NCBI RefSeq assembly: GCF_036311985.1
Contig: NZ_JAZDCJ010000070.1
DNA length: 21,976 nt
Origin: JAZDCJ01 sp036311985
GTDB lineage: Bacteria > Actinomycetota > Actinomycetes > Actinomycetales > Micrococcaceae
Strand: one strand, 5' to 3'
The position numbers and the translations under genes are program-made. The notes beneath the pieces are model-generated. The model was not told the DNA's origin and ran no database searches. It was given only the letters and a program-made list of their open reading frames with translations. The first letter of the stretch is position 1. Each line of letters opens with the position of its first letter. Below are positions 10,344 to 21,976 of this stretch, one piece after another.

Positions 10344-11252
10344 CTACGCGGCCGGGTGCTGCAGCGGCTGGCAGTGCGGACAGTAGTAGAGGTCGCGCTC
10401 GGCCTGCTGCGCCGCGCGGGAGGCGCTCGCCGCGGCCGCCGCGGCGGCGAGCTCGGCGAGGTTCTCGGCCGCGCGCGGGCCCTGCCCGGCACCGGCGGGC
10501 ACGGACTGGCCGTGGACGTTCACCGGATCGGCGATCTTCTCGTGGACGATCGGCGTGCCGCAGCGGTGGCACGGCTTGCCGCCGCGGCCGTAGACCCAGT
10601 ACGGATCCCGGATGCTTCCCGGCGTCGTGACGCGGCGGGCCCGGTCCTTGTTGGTGTGCAGGAGCTGGTGGGCGAGTTCCACGAGCCGGGCCATGTCCGG
10701 CAGCTCGCCGGCCGGCGTGCGCGGGTTGGCCTGCAGGAGGAAGAGGAGCTCGCAGCGGTAGATGTTCCCGATCCCGGCGACGAGCCGCTGGTCCAGGATG
10801 GACAGGCCGATCGGCCGTTCCGGGTCCAGCAGGAGCCGCCGCTCGGCCTCGGCGGGGTCCCAGGAATGGCCGAGCGGGTCCGGCCCCAGGTGCCCGACCG
10901 CCTCGGGCTCGTCGGCCGTCCGGATAACGCGCAGGAAGCCGAGCTCGAACCCGACGGCCTGGAAGGCCTCGTTCTTCAGGATGCAGCGGGCCTTGAAGGC
11001 GGGTGCCCGCCAGCGCTCGCCGGGGGCGTAGACGTCCCAGTGCCCGTCCATCATCAGGTGGGAATGGATGCTCAGGTCGGCCGCCCGGATCAGCAGGTGC
11101 TTGCCCCGGGACACCACGGATCCCACGAGGGCCCCCGCCAGGTTCAAGGTGGCGTAGCGCGGGACGCGGAAGTCGCTGGATTCCAGGACCCTGCCGGTCA
11201 GGGCCGCGTCGAGCATCCGCGCGGCGCGGTAAACACTGTCTCCCTCAGGCAA
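10344..11252 (-). CDS. nei: Nei/Fpg-family DNA glycosylase/AP lyase with expanded zinc finger
   Basis: This 302-residue base-excision repair enzyme removes oxidised bases and nicks abasic sites. The start is TTG: it places Pro2-Glu3 (catalytic nucleophile and acid of the family) correctly as PEGDS, so no other start is possible. Lys51 in SRGKHLL is the conserved DNA-contacting lysine. The helix-two-turn-helix is around 153-172 (DQRLVAGIGNIYR, with Asn163). The C-terminal zinc finger has Cys228/Cys231 and Cys291/Cys294, with the conserved Arg286 nearby. Between the two Cys pairs lie 59 residues instead of the usual 16 or so; the extra part is Ala-rich (around 252-285). AAGGA lies 11 bases upstream. 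PEGDS, rather than PELPE, favours the Nei (endonuclease VIII) branch. It follows lhr by 125 bases on the same strand. Confidence 0.9.
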   Translation of the reverse strand: MPEGDSVYRAARMLDAALTGRVLESSDFRVPRYATLNLAGALVGSVVSRGKHLLIRAADLSIHSHLMMDGHWDVYAPGERWRAPAFKARCILKNEAFQAVGFELGFLRVIRTADEPEAVGHLGPDPLGHSWDPAEAERRLLLDPERPIGLSILDQRLVAGIGNIYRCELLFLLQANPRTPAGELPDMARLVELAHQLLHTNKDRARRVTTPGSIRDPYWVYGRGGKPCHRCGTPIVHEKIADPVNVHGQSVPAGAGQGPRAAENLAELAAAAAAASASRAAQQAERDLYYCPHCQPLQHPAA

Positions 11253-11377
11253 TGCCGGTCACATCCTTGTCCTCTGCTTCCTGTGCTCCTAGCTTGTCAT
11301 GTCCTGCGCCCGTGTGGGTGGTTACGTTTTGGTAGCGGTCCGCGGGGCGTGCTCCGCGCCTGCGGTTTCCGCGCAGG

Positions 11378-16627
<5,250 letters not shown>

Positions 16628-16777
16628 CGGGATCAGCCTACGCCGCGCCACCGACGCTTCGGCGGGCCCGCCGCTCCGGGTCGTCCCGGGAGCCCCGCCG
16701 TGCCCGGGCGGCGCCGCCCCGGGAGGCCGCCGTCCGGCGTCGTACCGTCCCCGTACCCAAGCGTCGGTGCCGCGCCC

Positions 16778-16783
16778 TACACT
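16778..16783 (+). promoter_or_regulatory. Possible -10 element of the SRPBCC gene
   Basis: TACACT fits the -10 consensus and lies 47 bases before the start codon in an otherwise very GC-rich gap between lhr and the SRPBCC gene. No clear -35 is seen at 16-18 bases upstream, so this is weak. Confidence 0.3.
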
Positions 16784-16830
16784 GGCGGAACCGGCCCGCG
16801 CGGCGCCGGCAACCGCAGAAGGGACGGCCC

Positions 16831-17307
16831 ATGGACAGGATCGAGATTCGCGTCGAGCGGCTGGTCGCCGCCGACCCGCGCGTGGTGTGGGACGTGGTGA
16901 CGGACCTGGACCACGCGGCGCAGACCTTCGGCGGCATCGAGGCCGTCGAACGCGTCGAGGGCACGGGCTACGCACCGGGCGTGCGGTGGCGCGAGACGCG
17001 CAAGGTCATGGGCCGCAGCGCGACGGAGGAGATGTGGGTGGACGAGGTCGAGGAGCCGCGCCGCACCGTCGTGCGCGCCGAGTCCCGCGGCGTGCGCTAC
17101 GACTCCACGTTCACCCTGACGCCCGAGCCCGGGGGCACGCGGCTGGAGCTCGTCTTCGGCGGCGACCCCGTGGGCCAGGGCGCGGTGGCGCGCTTCATCG
17201 GCCGGCTGATGGGCCCGCTCGCCGTCAAGGGCACGCGCAAGATGCTCGAGCAGGACCTCGCCGACATTGCGCGCGAGGCCGAGGCGAGGGGTCGCACCGG
17301 CCTGTGA
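16831..17307 (+). CDS. SRPBCC (START-like) family protein
   Basis: This 158-residue protein has the helix-grip SRPBCC pattern: an N-terminal strand IEIRVERLVAADPRVVW, then TDLDHAAQ and a central WRETRKVMGRSATEEMWV. The strand-rich FTLTPEPGGTRLELVF and a long C-terminal helix (LAVKGTRKMLEQDLADIAREA) follow. Proteins of this fold bind hydrophobic ligands in a cavity; the ligand here is unknown. There is no signal peptide or membrane segment. The ATG is preceded by GAAGGGA at a good distance, and the fold begins right at this start, so longer upstream readings are rejected. It is divergent from lhr and convergent with the DUF4232 lipoprotein gene, whose stop is 8 bases away. Confidence 0.85.
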   Translation: MDRIEIRVERLVAADPRVVWDVVTDLDHAAQTFGGIEAVERVEGTGYAPGVRWRETRKVMGRSATEEMWVDEVEEPRRTVVRAESRGVRYDSTFTLTPEPGGTRLELVFGGDPVGQGAVARFIGRLMGPLAVKGTRKMLEQDLADIAREAEARGRTGL

Positions 17308-17314
17308 GCCGCGG

Positions 17315-17944
17315 CTACTTCTCGTACGGGCCCGCCTCCAGCAGCACCACGGTCGCCGAGGAGCACGCCGTCGCGTCGCGCTTCAGGTAGGATGTCGCGC
17401 CGCCGTCGGACAGGGCCACGGCCAGGAGCGGGGCGTCGACGGGCCGGCAGTCCTCCGGGTCGAACTTCCCGGCCTGCTTCTCGCGCAGCACGGCCGCGGC
17501 GCTCTCGCCGGTGCCGAGCGTGATCTCCGGCGCCGGCTCGCCCACGTGGGCCGCCGGCGCACCGAGGGTCTCGCCCTCGGCGGCCTGGTAGGTGATGACG
17601 GGGAAGCCGGCGAGCGTGCACTCGTCCCCTTCGTTGGTCACGACGAGCCGGCGCGTCACGGCCTGCGCGTCGGCGCCGCCCTCGACATCCTCGACGACGA
17701 TCTCGGCGTCGTCCGCGCTGCACGGCAGGCCCGCCGGGGCCGTGCCGGGGGTCGCCGTGCCCGCGCCCGTCGGGGCGGCGCCGGCGGGCCCCGAGGACGA
17801 CGCCGGTGCCTCCTGGGTCGAGGTGGCCTGCGGTGAGCCGGGGCTGAGGGTGGATTCGGTGGCCTGTTGCGGCGCTCCGCACGCGGACAGTGCGAGCGGC
17901 GCCAGCAGGGCCGCAGCCAGCAGGATCGGGGTTCGGTTTTTCAC
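17315..17944 (-). CDS. DUF4232 domain lipoprotein
   Basis: This 209-residue predicted lipoprotein starts at GTG (17944), supported by a strong GAGGAGGG ribosome site about six bases ahead; the longer open frame upstream runs into rlmH in another frame and is not used. The signal sequence ends in lipobox LSAC (Cys22), followed by a Ser/Thr/Pro/Gly-rich linker (about 25-72). The DUF4232 domain then starts around LPCSADDAEIVV. Its features include RRLVVTNEGDECTLAGFPVITY and paired cysteines (LPC, DECTL, EDC and TAC). The role of the domain is unknown; such proteins are common on actinobacterial surfaces. A perfect inverted repeat GCAGGC-ggt-GCCTGC (17966-17980) lies in the leader and may be a regulatory hairpin or operator. 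Confidence 0.82.
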   Translation of the reverse strand: MKNRTPILLAAALLAPLALSACGAPQQATESTLSPGSPQATSTQEAPASSSGPAGAAPTGAGTATPGTAPAGLPCSADDAEIVVEDVEGGADAQAVTRRLVVTNEGDECTLAGFPVITYQAAEGETLGAPAAHVGEPAPEITLGTGESAAAVLREKQAGKFDPEDCRPVDAPLLAVALSDGGATSYLKRDATACSSATVVLLEAGPYEK

Positions 17945-18027
17945 GGTATCCCTCCTCGGTCGTGGGCAGGCGGTGCCTGCTTTCCCGACGCTACACCCGG
18001 GCGGAATTGGTGTCTGCAGGCAACCGG

Positions 18028-18486
18028 TTATTCGTGGTGGTAGGGCCGGCCACCGGCGATCTCCTGGGCCCGGTAGAGCTGCTCCGCCAGGACCAGGCGG
18101 ACCAGCTGGTGCGGGAAGACGAGCTTGGACAGGCTCCAGACGAAGTCCGCCCGCCGGTGCACCTCGGCGTCGACGCCGTAGGCCCCGCCGATGACGAGCG
18201 TGACGGGCCGGGCCGTGTCGAGCGGACGCTGCAGGGCGGCCGCGAGCGCGGGGGAGTCGATGTTCTTCCCGCGTTCGTCCAGGAGGACGAGGTAGTCGGA
18301 CGGGGACACCTTGGACAGGATGCGGGACGACTCCTCGGCGCGGGCGGCATCGCCCTCCCGGGCGGAGTGCGGCAACAGCTGCCAGGAGAGGTCGAAGGGC
18401 TTCTTCATCCTCTTGCCGTAGCGCTCGATGCCCTCGGCGACCCACGATTCGTGCTTCTTGCCTACTGCCAGGATCCGCAATGCCAT
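18028..18486 (-). CDS. rlmH: 23S rRNA (pseudouridine(1915)-N(3))-methyltransferase RlmH
   Basis: This 152-residue SPOUT-class methyltransferase uses SAM to methylate N3 of pseudouridine 1915 in helix 69 of 23S rRNA. Family marks are LDERGKNIDS (69-78), the SAM-binding knot loop VIGGAYGV, LVFPHQLVRLVLAEQLYRA and the invariant C-terminal GGRPYHHE (usual form PYHR/K followed by an acidic or small residue). Its length is the family's. The ribosome site is poor, so initiation may be weak or leaderless. It is divergent from the PAP2 gene by 93 bases and upstream of the DUF4232 gene on the same strand. Confidence 0.95.
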   Translation of the reverse strand: MALRILAVGKKHESWVAEGIERYGKRMKKPFDLSWQLLPHSAREGDAARAEESSRILSKVSPSDYLVLLDERGKNIDSPALAAALQRPLDTARPVTLVIGGAYGVDAEVHRRADFVWSLSKLVFPHQLVRLVLAEQLYRAQEIAGGRPYHHE

Positions 18487-18579
18487 GGCACTAGTCTTTC
18501 AGCTACGAACGGCAGGGCGGACCCGGCCGCGGCAGCCGGCCGAGGGCCGGACCGGAACACGTGGAAGGACGGCAGGAAG

Positions 18580-19320
18580 ATGACCCAGCCAGCGCATCAG
18601 GCGGACCCGGGGGACAAGGCGGCGTCCGTCGTCGCCCGGGTGGCCGGACCGTACGGCGCCCTGTGGCTCGTCCTGGTCCTGGGTGCGGCGGCCGTCACGG
18701 CCCTCACGGCGCTCGCGGCCGAGATCTACGAGTCCGTGGTCGAGGCCGACGGCCTGGCCGGGGTCGACCAACCGCTCCTGGACTGGATGATCACCCTTCG
18801 CTCGCCGGGGCTGGACGCCGGAGTCACCGCCTTCACCGACGTCGGCGGGACCGTGGGCATGCCGGTCGTCGCGCTCGCCGCGATCGGCGTGCTGACGTGG
18901 ATGGGCCGGAGCTGGCGTCCGCTCATCCTGGTCGCGGCCACGGCGGCCGGATCGCTCTTGATGACGGTCGTCGGCAAGGAACTGATCGGGCGGGCCCGGC
19001 CGGCGCTCGCCGACGCCGTGCCTCCGTACGAGTCCTCCGCGTCCTTTCCCAGCGGGCACACGCTCAACGCCACGGCCATCGTCGCGGTGATCGTCTACCT
19101 GTGCTGGATCGAGCTGCGCAGCCGGACGGCCCGGATCGTGGTCCTGACGCTGGGCCTCCTGTTCGTCGTCGGCATCGGCAGCAGCCGCGTTTTCCTGGGG
19201 CACCACTGGTTCACCGACGTCGTCGCGGCCTGGGCGCTGGGGCTGGCCTGGGCCGCCGTCGTGGTCTTGGCCCACAGGGCGTTCCACACGGTGCGCCGGG
19301 TGCGCCGCCAGAGCCTCTAG
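18580..19320 (+). CDS. PAP2-superfamily membrane phosphatase
   Basis: This 246-residue integral membrane protein of the type-2 phosphatidic acid phosphatase family is predicted to hydrolyse lipid phosphates or undecaprenyl pyrophosphate on the outer face of the membrane. All three motifs are present: KELIGRARP (KX6RP), FPSGH, and SRVFLGHHWFTD (SRX5HX3D). About six hydrophobic helices surround them, including one at about 26-46. The start ATG follows GGAAGGACGGCAGGAAG, a purine-rich ribosome site. It is the last host gene before the mobile-element junction; the strong terminator at 19494-19539 is symmetrical and could also end this transcript. The substrate cannot be decided from sequence. Confidence 0.88.
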   Translation: MTQPAHQADPGDKAASVVARVAGPYGALWLVLVLGAAAVTALTALAAEIYESVVEADGLAGVDQPLLDWMITLRSPGLDAGVTAFTDVGGTVGMPVVALAAIGVLTWMGRSWRPLILVAATAAGSLLMTVVGKELIGRARPALADAVPPYESSASFPSGHTLNATAIVAVIVYLCWIELRSRTARIVVLTLGLLFVVGIGSSRVFLGHHWFTDVVAAWALGLAWAAVVVLAHRAFHTVRRVRRQSL

Positions 19321-19493
19321 CGGCTGCTTGACTTCAGCGCGATGATGGGCCTGCCGGGTGCGGCGTTCGCCAAGGCCCAAGGGACGGCATCGACCGAGTG
19401 CGGCAGCCCGCCCCTCCACGATGAGCACCTCGATGGGGATCAGGCCAACCGCGGAACTCCCTTGGATTGCCGAAAGGCGTGAACCGGAGAAGC
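19321..19493. other. Gap without a supportable gene
   Basis: This stretch lies between the PAP2 gene and the tRNA terminator. On the minus strand one frame is open for about 40 codons (containing PWALANAAPGRPIIALKSSS) up to the PAP2 stop region, but it has no start codon or ribosome site. I could not match it to a family. It may be a decayed gene end or chance. Confidence 0.4.
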
Positions 19494-19539
19494 GAAAGGC
19501 GCTTGCTTTGCTGTGTTGTCAACGAAGCAAGCGCCTTTC
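19494..19539 (-). terminator. Strong terminator of the displaced tRNA gene
   Basis: GAAAGGCGCTTGCTT (19494-19508) pairs perfectly with AAGCAAGCGCCTTTC (19525-19539), a 15-bp stem around a 16-nt loop. On the minus strand it begins three bases after the CCA end of the tRNA fragment, the usual place for a tRNA terminator. Being symmetrical, it can also act on plus-strand transcripts from the PAP2 gene. Confidence 0.88.
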
Positions 19540-19542
19540 AGG

Positions 19543-19567
19543 TGGCGGTGACGGTGGGATTTGAACC
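19543..19567 (-). other. attR-like site: 3' 25 nt of a tRNA gene (probably tRNA-Ser)
   Basis: Read on the minus strand this is the end of a tRNA: T-loop GGTTCAAATCC, then CACCGTCACC, a G discriminator and CCA. Going further 5' the match stops: the bases that should pair in the T-stem do not (ACTGG against CCCAC), and no anticodon or D arm follows. So it is a fragment, not a tRNA gene. Tyrosine integrases commonly recombine in such 3' ends, and an integrase gene starts its reading just beyond. The G discriminator and implied 5' GGTGACG fit tRNA-Ser; the identity is an inference. Confidence 0.8.
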
Positions 19568-19650
19568 AGTAGTCACGCGTTCCGGTGCCCCCGTCACCGA
19601 TCGTCTTCCCTGTCACAGAGCCAAAATTGCTGCCATCGCCTGCGGCTTGC

Positions 19651-20550
19651 TCACACCTGATCACCCCTATTCGCAGGTGAACCATTGTCAGATCCTTGTC
19701 GGATCAGGTGCTCCGCACGCATCTTGCTCAGCGCCTCCGCGACGGTGTCCAGATCGTCGTCGAAGAGGTCTGCGTACACGTCCAAGGTCATGGCTGCACT
19801 GGCGTGCCCGAGCATCCGTTGCACGGCCTTGACGTTAGCGCCACTGCTGATCGCAAGCGACGCCGTCGTGTGGCGAAGGTCGTGCGGAGTGACGTGCGGG
19901 AAGTGCGCTTCGCTGGCCTGCGCCCGCTTTACGGCTCCCCGGAACCACCCGCCCTTCCCGTTGCCCGGCCGCAGGAAACCGCCGAGCTCAGAAGGGAAGA
20001 GCAACGCGTCTCGATCCTTACCTGCGCACGCCGCGGCCACCGTGTCGTCCAGGAAGTCCGGATACGGTACCGAGCGCCGGTGGTGGGTCTTCGGAGTGCC
20101 GACCTTCACCTGTCCGCCGACCATGACCGCGTTCTCCACGATCTCGACCCGTCGACGGGCCGTGTCCACCCGCTTGACCGTCAGGCCGGTAGCCTCTCCC
20201 CACCTCAGACCCGTGAACGCCAGAAACCTGATCAGCCCGGGGTACTTGGACGCTTCAGCAAGCCGCTCGACCTGCTCGAGCGTTAAGTAGGCCCGGGGCT
20301 TCCTGACCTTCCTCGGCGTCCTCACGTCACGAGCTGGATTCGACGGGATCCGCCGGTCGCGCACTGCGCTGTCGAGGATCGCGGCGAGCACGCCGTGCAC
20401 CCGCTTGACGGTCGTTGCGGACTTCTCCTTGCTGAGCTCCGCGACCCAGGTCGCGACCTCAGTGTGCCGAATGCTGCCGACGGCGCGGGTGCCCCACTGC
20501 GGCTTCACATGGACTCGCCACGCGCTCTCGTCCGAGCGGTAGGTCGAGGG
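19651..20550 (-). pseudogene. Tyrosine recombinase (phage/element integrase), 5' end removed by IS insertion
   Basis: This is the C-terminal 300 codons of a tyrosine-type integrase that would insert and excise the element at the nearby tRNA fragment. All catalytic residues are visible, numbered from the GTG at 20508: Arg102 (TGLRWGE), Lys140 (TPKTHHRR), His209/Arg212 (HDLRHT), His235 (LGHASAAMT) and Tyr245 (LDVYADLF). Upstream of that GTG the frame stays open with family-like sequence (STYRSDESAWRVHV) until 20550. There an IS256-type element enters and a TGA follows at once. The N-terminal arm-binding domain and part of the core-binding domain, usually 80 or more residues, are therefore missing here and should lie beyond the IS, outside the window. 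The catalytic part might still be made from the GTG, but normal integration is unlikely. Base composition is visibly less GC-rich than the host genes. Confidence 0.87.
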
Positions 20551-20554
20551 TCAA

Positions 20555-20572
20555 GTCCATTTGCGTGGTGTA
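20555..20572. repeat. IS left terminal inverted repeat
   Basis: GTCCATTTGCGTGGTGTA matches the reverse complement of 21953-21970 at 16 of 18 positions. It marks the transposase 3' side of the IS and lies directly against the broken integrase frame. Confidence 0.75.
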
Positions 20573-20601
20573 ACGCGGGTGCAGCCTGATTCTTGGGTTG
20601 G

Positions 20602-21855
20602 TTAGGCGCTGAGCGCCAGGTCGGTGCCGGTGTCCTCCTTCGGGTCGGTGTCGGTGTCGGGCGTGGCCCCGACGGCGAGTGATTGCTGGATGAGGTCGAG
20701 GCCGAGGTAGCGGCGGGATTCGGTCCACTCGTCGTGCTGCTCGGCCAGCACGGCGCCGACGAGGCGGATCAGGGCGTCGCGGTCGGGGAAGATCCCGACG
20801 ACATCGGTGCGGCGGCGGATCTCCCGGTTCAGGCGTTCCTGCGGGTTGTTGGACCAGACCTGGCGCCAGAGCCCCTTGGGGAACGCGGTGAACGCGAGGA
20901 TGTCCTCGCGGGCGGCCTCGAGGTGGTCGGCGGTCTTCGGCAGCTTCTCGGCCAGCGCGTCCAGGACCCGGTCGAACTGGGCGTGCACGCCGGCGGCGTC
21001 GGGCTGGTCGTAGACCGAGTGCAGCAGCGTCTTGACCCACGGCCAGGACGCCTTGGGCGTGGCCGACATCAGATTCGCCGCGTAGTGCGTCCGGCAGCGC
21101 TGCCAGGCGGCGCCGGGCAGGGTCGCGCCGATCGCGGCCACGAGCCCTGCGTGGGCGTCGGAGGTCACCAGCCTCACCCCGGTGAGCCCGCGCGCGGCCA
21201 GGTCGCGGAAGAACCCGAGCCAGCCGGCTCCGTCCTCCGCGGAGGAGGCCTGGATCCCCAGGGCCTCGCGGTACCCGTCGGCGTTGACGCCGGTGGCGAC
21301 CAGCGCGTGGACGTTCACGACCCGGCCGCCCTCGCGGACCTTGAGCACCAGGGCGTCGGCGGCGACGAACGCGTAGGGGCCGGCGTCCAGCGGGCGGGTG
21401 CGGAACGCCTCGACCTGCGCGTCCAGGTCCTGGGCCATGAGGGAGACCTGGGACTTCGAGAGCCGGGTGATCCCGAGGGTTTCGACGAGCTTCTCCATCC
21501 GGCGGGTGGAGACCCCGAGCAGGTAGCTGGTGGCCACGACCGTGGTCAGCGCGGCCTCGGCGCGGCGCCGGCGCTCGAGGAGCCAGTCCGGGAAGTACGA
21601 GCCGGAGCGCAGCTTCGGGACCGCGGCCTCCAGCGTGCCGGCGCGTGTGTCGAACGGGCGGGCACGGTAGCCGTTGCGGGAGTTGGTCCGCTCCTCGGAC
21701 CGGGCCCCGTACTCGGCGCCGCAGACCGCGTCGGCCTCGGCGCTCATCAGCGCGTTGATGAACGTGGTCAGCATCTGACGCATCAGGTCCGGGGAGGCCT
21801 GGGCGAGCTGCTCGGACAGGAAGCGGGCAGGGTCGATAACATGGGGTGCGGTCAT
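20602..21855 (-). CDS. IS256 family transposase
   Basis: This 417-residue DDE transposase (mutator-like IS256 group) drives cut-and-copy movement of the IS. The catalytic triad is complete: Asp167 (AADALVLKVRE), Asp233 (TSDAHAGL) and Glu340 (NNPQERLNREIRRRT), at the positions expected for IS256 itself. The family CxxH motif is present in QRCRTHYAANL (Cys254/His257), as is the N-terminal RNGYRARPFDTRAG region. I chose the ATG at 21855, giving MTAPHVIDPARF after a GAAAGAGAG ribosome site; an in-frame ATG 17 codons further out (21906) adds sequence without family likeness. The C-terminus has a short Asp-Thr repeat (TDTDTDPKEDTGTD). No frameshift or stop is seen, so the element may be active. Confidence 0.92.
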   Translation of the reverse strand: MTAPHVIDPARFLSEQLAQASPDLMRQMLTTFINALMSAEADAVCGAEYGARSEERTNSRNGYRARPFDTRAGTLEAAVPKLRSGSYFPDWLLERRRRAEAALTTVVATSYLLGVSTRRMEKLVETLGITRLSKSQVSLMAQDLDAQVEAFRTRPLDAGPYAFVAADALVLKVREGGRVVNVHALVATGVNADGYREALGIQASSAEDGAGWLGFFRDLAARGLTGVRLVTSDAHAGLVAAIGATLPGAAWQRCRTHYAANLMSATPKASWPWVKTLLHSVYDQPDAAGVHAQFDRVLDALAEKLPKTADHLEAAREDILAFTAFPKGLWRQVWSNNPQERLNREIRRRTDVVGIFPDRDALIRLVGAVLAEQHDEWTESRRYLGLDLIQQSLAVGATPDTDTDPKEDTGTDLALSA

Positions 21856-21952
21856 CGCGTGGGCTCTCTTTCGAAACGTACTTTGGTAGGTCGTTTCAAG
21901 AATCACGCGATGGCCGCCTTACGTTAGGACGCCACGCCCAGCGGGCCGGTCG

Positions 21953-21970
21953 TACACCACGCTAATGGGC
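21953..21970. repeat. IS right terminal inverted repeat
   Basis: TACACCACGCTAATGGGC is the inverted partner of 20555-20572 with two mismatches. It lies 97 bases upstream of the transposase start and only six bases from the end of the window. Confidence 0.75.
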
Positions 21971-21976
21971 ACTACT

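Larger units (their letters stand above)
20551..21972 (-). mobile_element. IS256-family insertion sequence
   Basis: This is a single-transposase IS of about 1.42 kb. Imperfect terminal inverted repeats are seen at 20555-20572 and 21953-21970 (16 of 18 match, sharing CCATT and GCGTGGTGTA). The outer limits are uncertain by a few bases, and the right flank runs out at the window end, so the target-site duplication cannot be checked. It lies inside the integrase gene. Confidence 0.82.

Noticed and set aside
16628..16975. N-terminal extension of the Lhr frame
   Set aside because: The sequence is Arg/Pro-rich, has no helicase similarity and overlaps the divergent SRPBCC gene; the ATG at 16627 fits the family start.
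17945..18445. Long upstream extension of the DUF4232 lipoprotein frame
   Set aside because: It would overlap rlmH in another frame and bury the lipoprotein signal; the GTG at 17944 has a strong ribosome site and gives a proper signal peptide.
19334..19522. Small minus-strand frame between the PAP2 gene and the tRNA terminator
   Set aside because: It runs through the terminator hairpin, has no ribosome site and no recognised family.
19543..19640. A complete tRNA gene on the minus strand
   Set aside because: Only the T-loop, acceptor 3' strand and CCA are present; the T-stem does not pair and there is no anticodon arm.

Overview
The window is very GC-rich DNA with dense, tightly packed genes and long antisense shadow frames. 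It carries actinobacterial gene families: a full-length actinobacterial-type Lhr helicase next to a Nei-type glycosylase, DUF1684 and DUF4232 proteins, dodecin, and a GH25 muramidase with cell-wall-binding repeats. A DtxR/IdeR-like iron box is also present. The best guess is a chromosome segment of a Micrococcales actinobacterium, probably close to Arthrobacter/Micrococcaceae. The genus is an inference from gene style, not something I could compute.

Layout. (1) 146-1231 (-) is an iron(III)-type ABC transporter solute-binding lipoprotein behind an iron-box-like palindrome. (2) Divergent from it, 1495-3500 (+) is a two-gene operon of an SDR 3-hydroxyacyl-CoA dehydrogenase-like enzyme and an acyl-CoA (glutaryl-CoA-like) dehydrogenase. 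(3) 3530-9885 (-) is a run of four genes: a secreted GH25 lysozyme with three CWB2 repeats, a DUF1684 protein, a coiled-coil plus TspO-like membrane protein, and an RluA-family pseudouridine synthase. (4) 10000-16627 (-) holds dodecin, a Nei/Fpg DNA glycosylase and the large helicase Lhr; the last two are plausibly a DNA-repair pair. (5) 16831-19320 holds an SRPBCC protein (+), a DUF4232 lipoprotein (-), rlmH (-) and a PAP2 phosphatase (+). All of this looks like ordinary core chromosome.

(6) The right end is different. At 19494-19567 there is a strong tRNA-type terminator preceded (on the minus strand) by only the last 25 nt of a tRNA, probably tRNA-Ser. Immediately beyond it lies a tyrosine recombinase gene with visibly lower GC. 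This is the expected host-side junction (attR-like) of an integrative element inserted into the 3' end of a tRNA gene. The intact tRNA and the rest of the element should lie to the right of the window. The integrase is cut near its 5' end by an IS256-family insertion sequence, whose transposase has the full DDE triad. Both terminal inverted repeats of the IS are visible, the right one only a few bases from the window end.

I did not find a convincing wholly new system. The points most worth a second look are the tRNA-anchored element end with its IS-split integrase, an approximately 40-residue expansion inside the Nei zinc finger, the coiled-coil/TspO-like fusion, low-complexity and tandem-repeat inserts in Lhr and the GH25 protein, and several palindromic or direct-repeat motifs in promoter regions.
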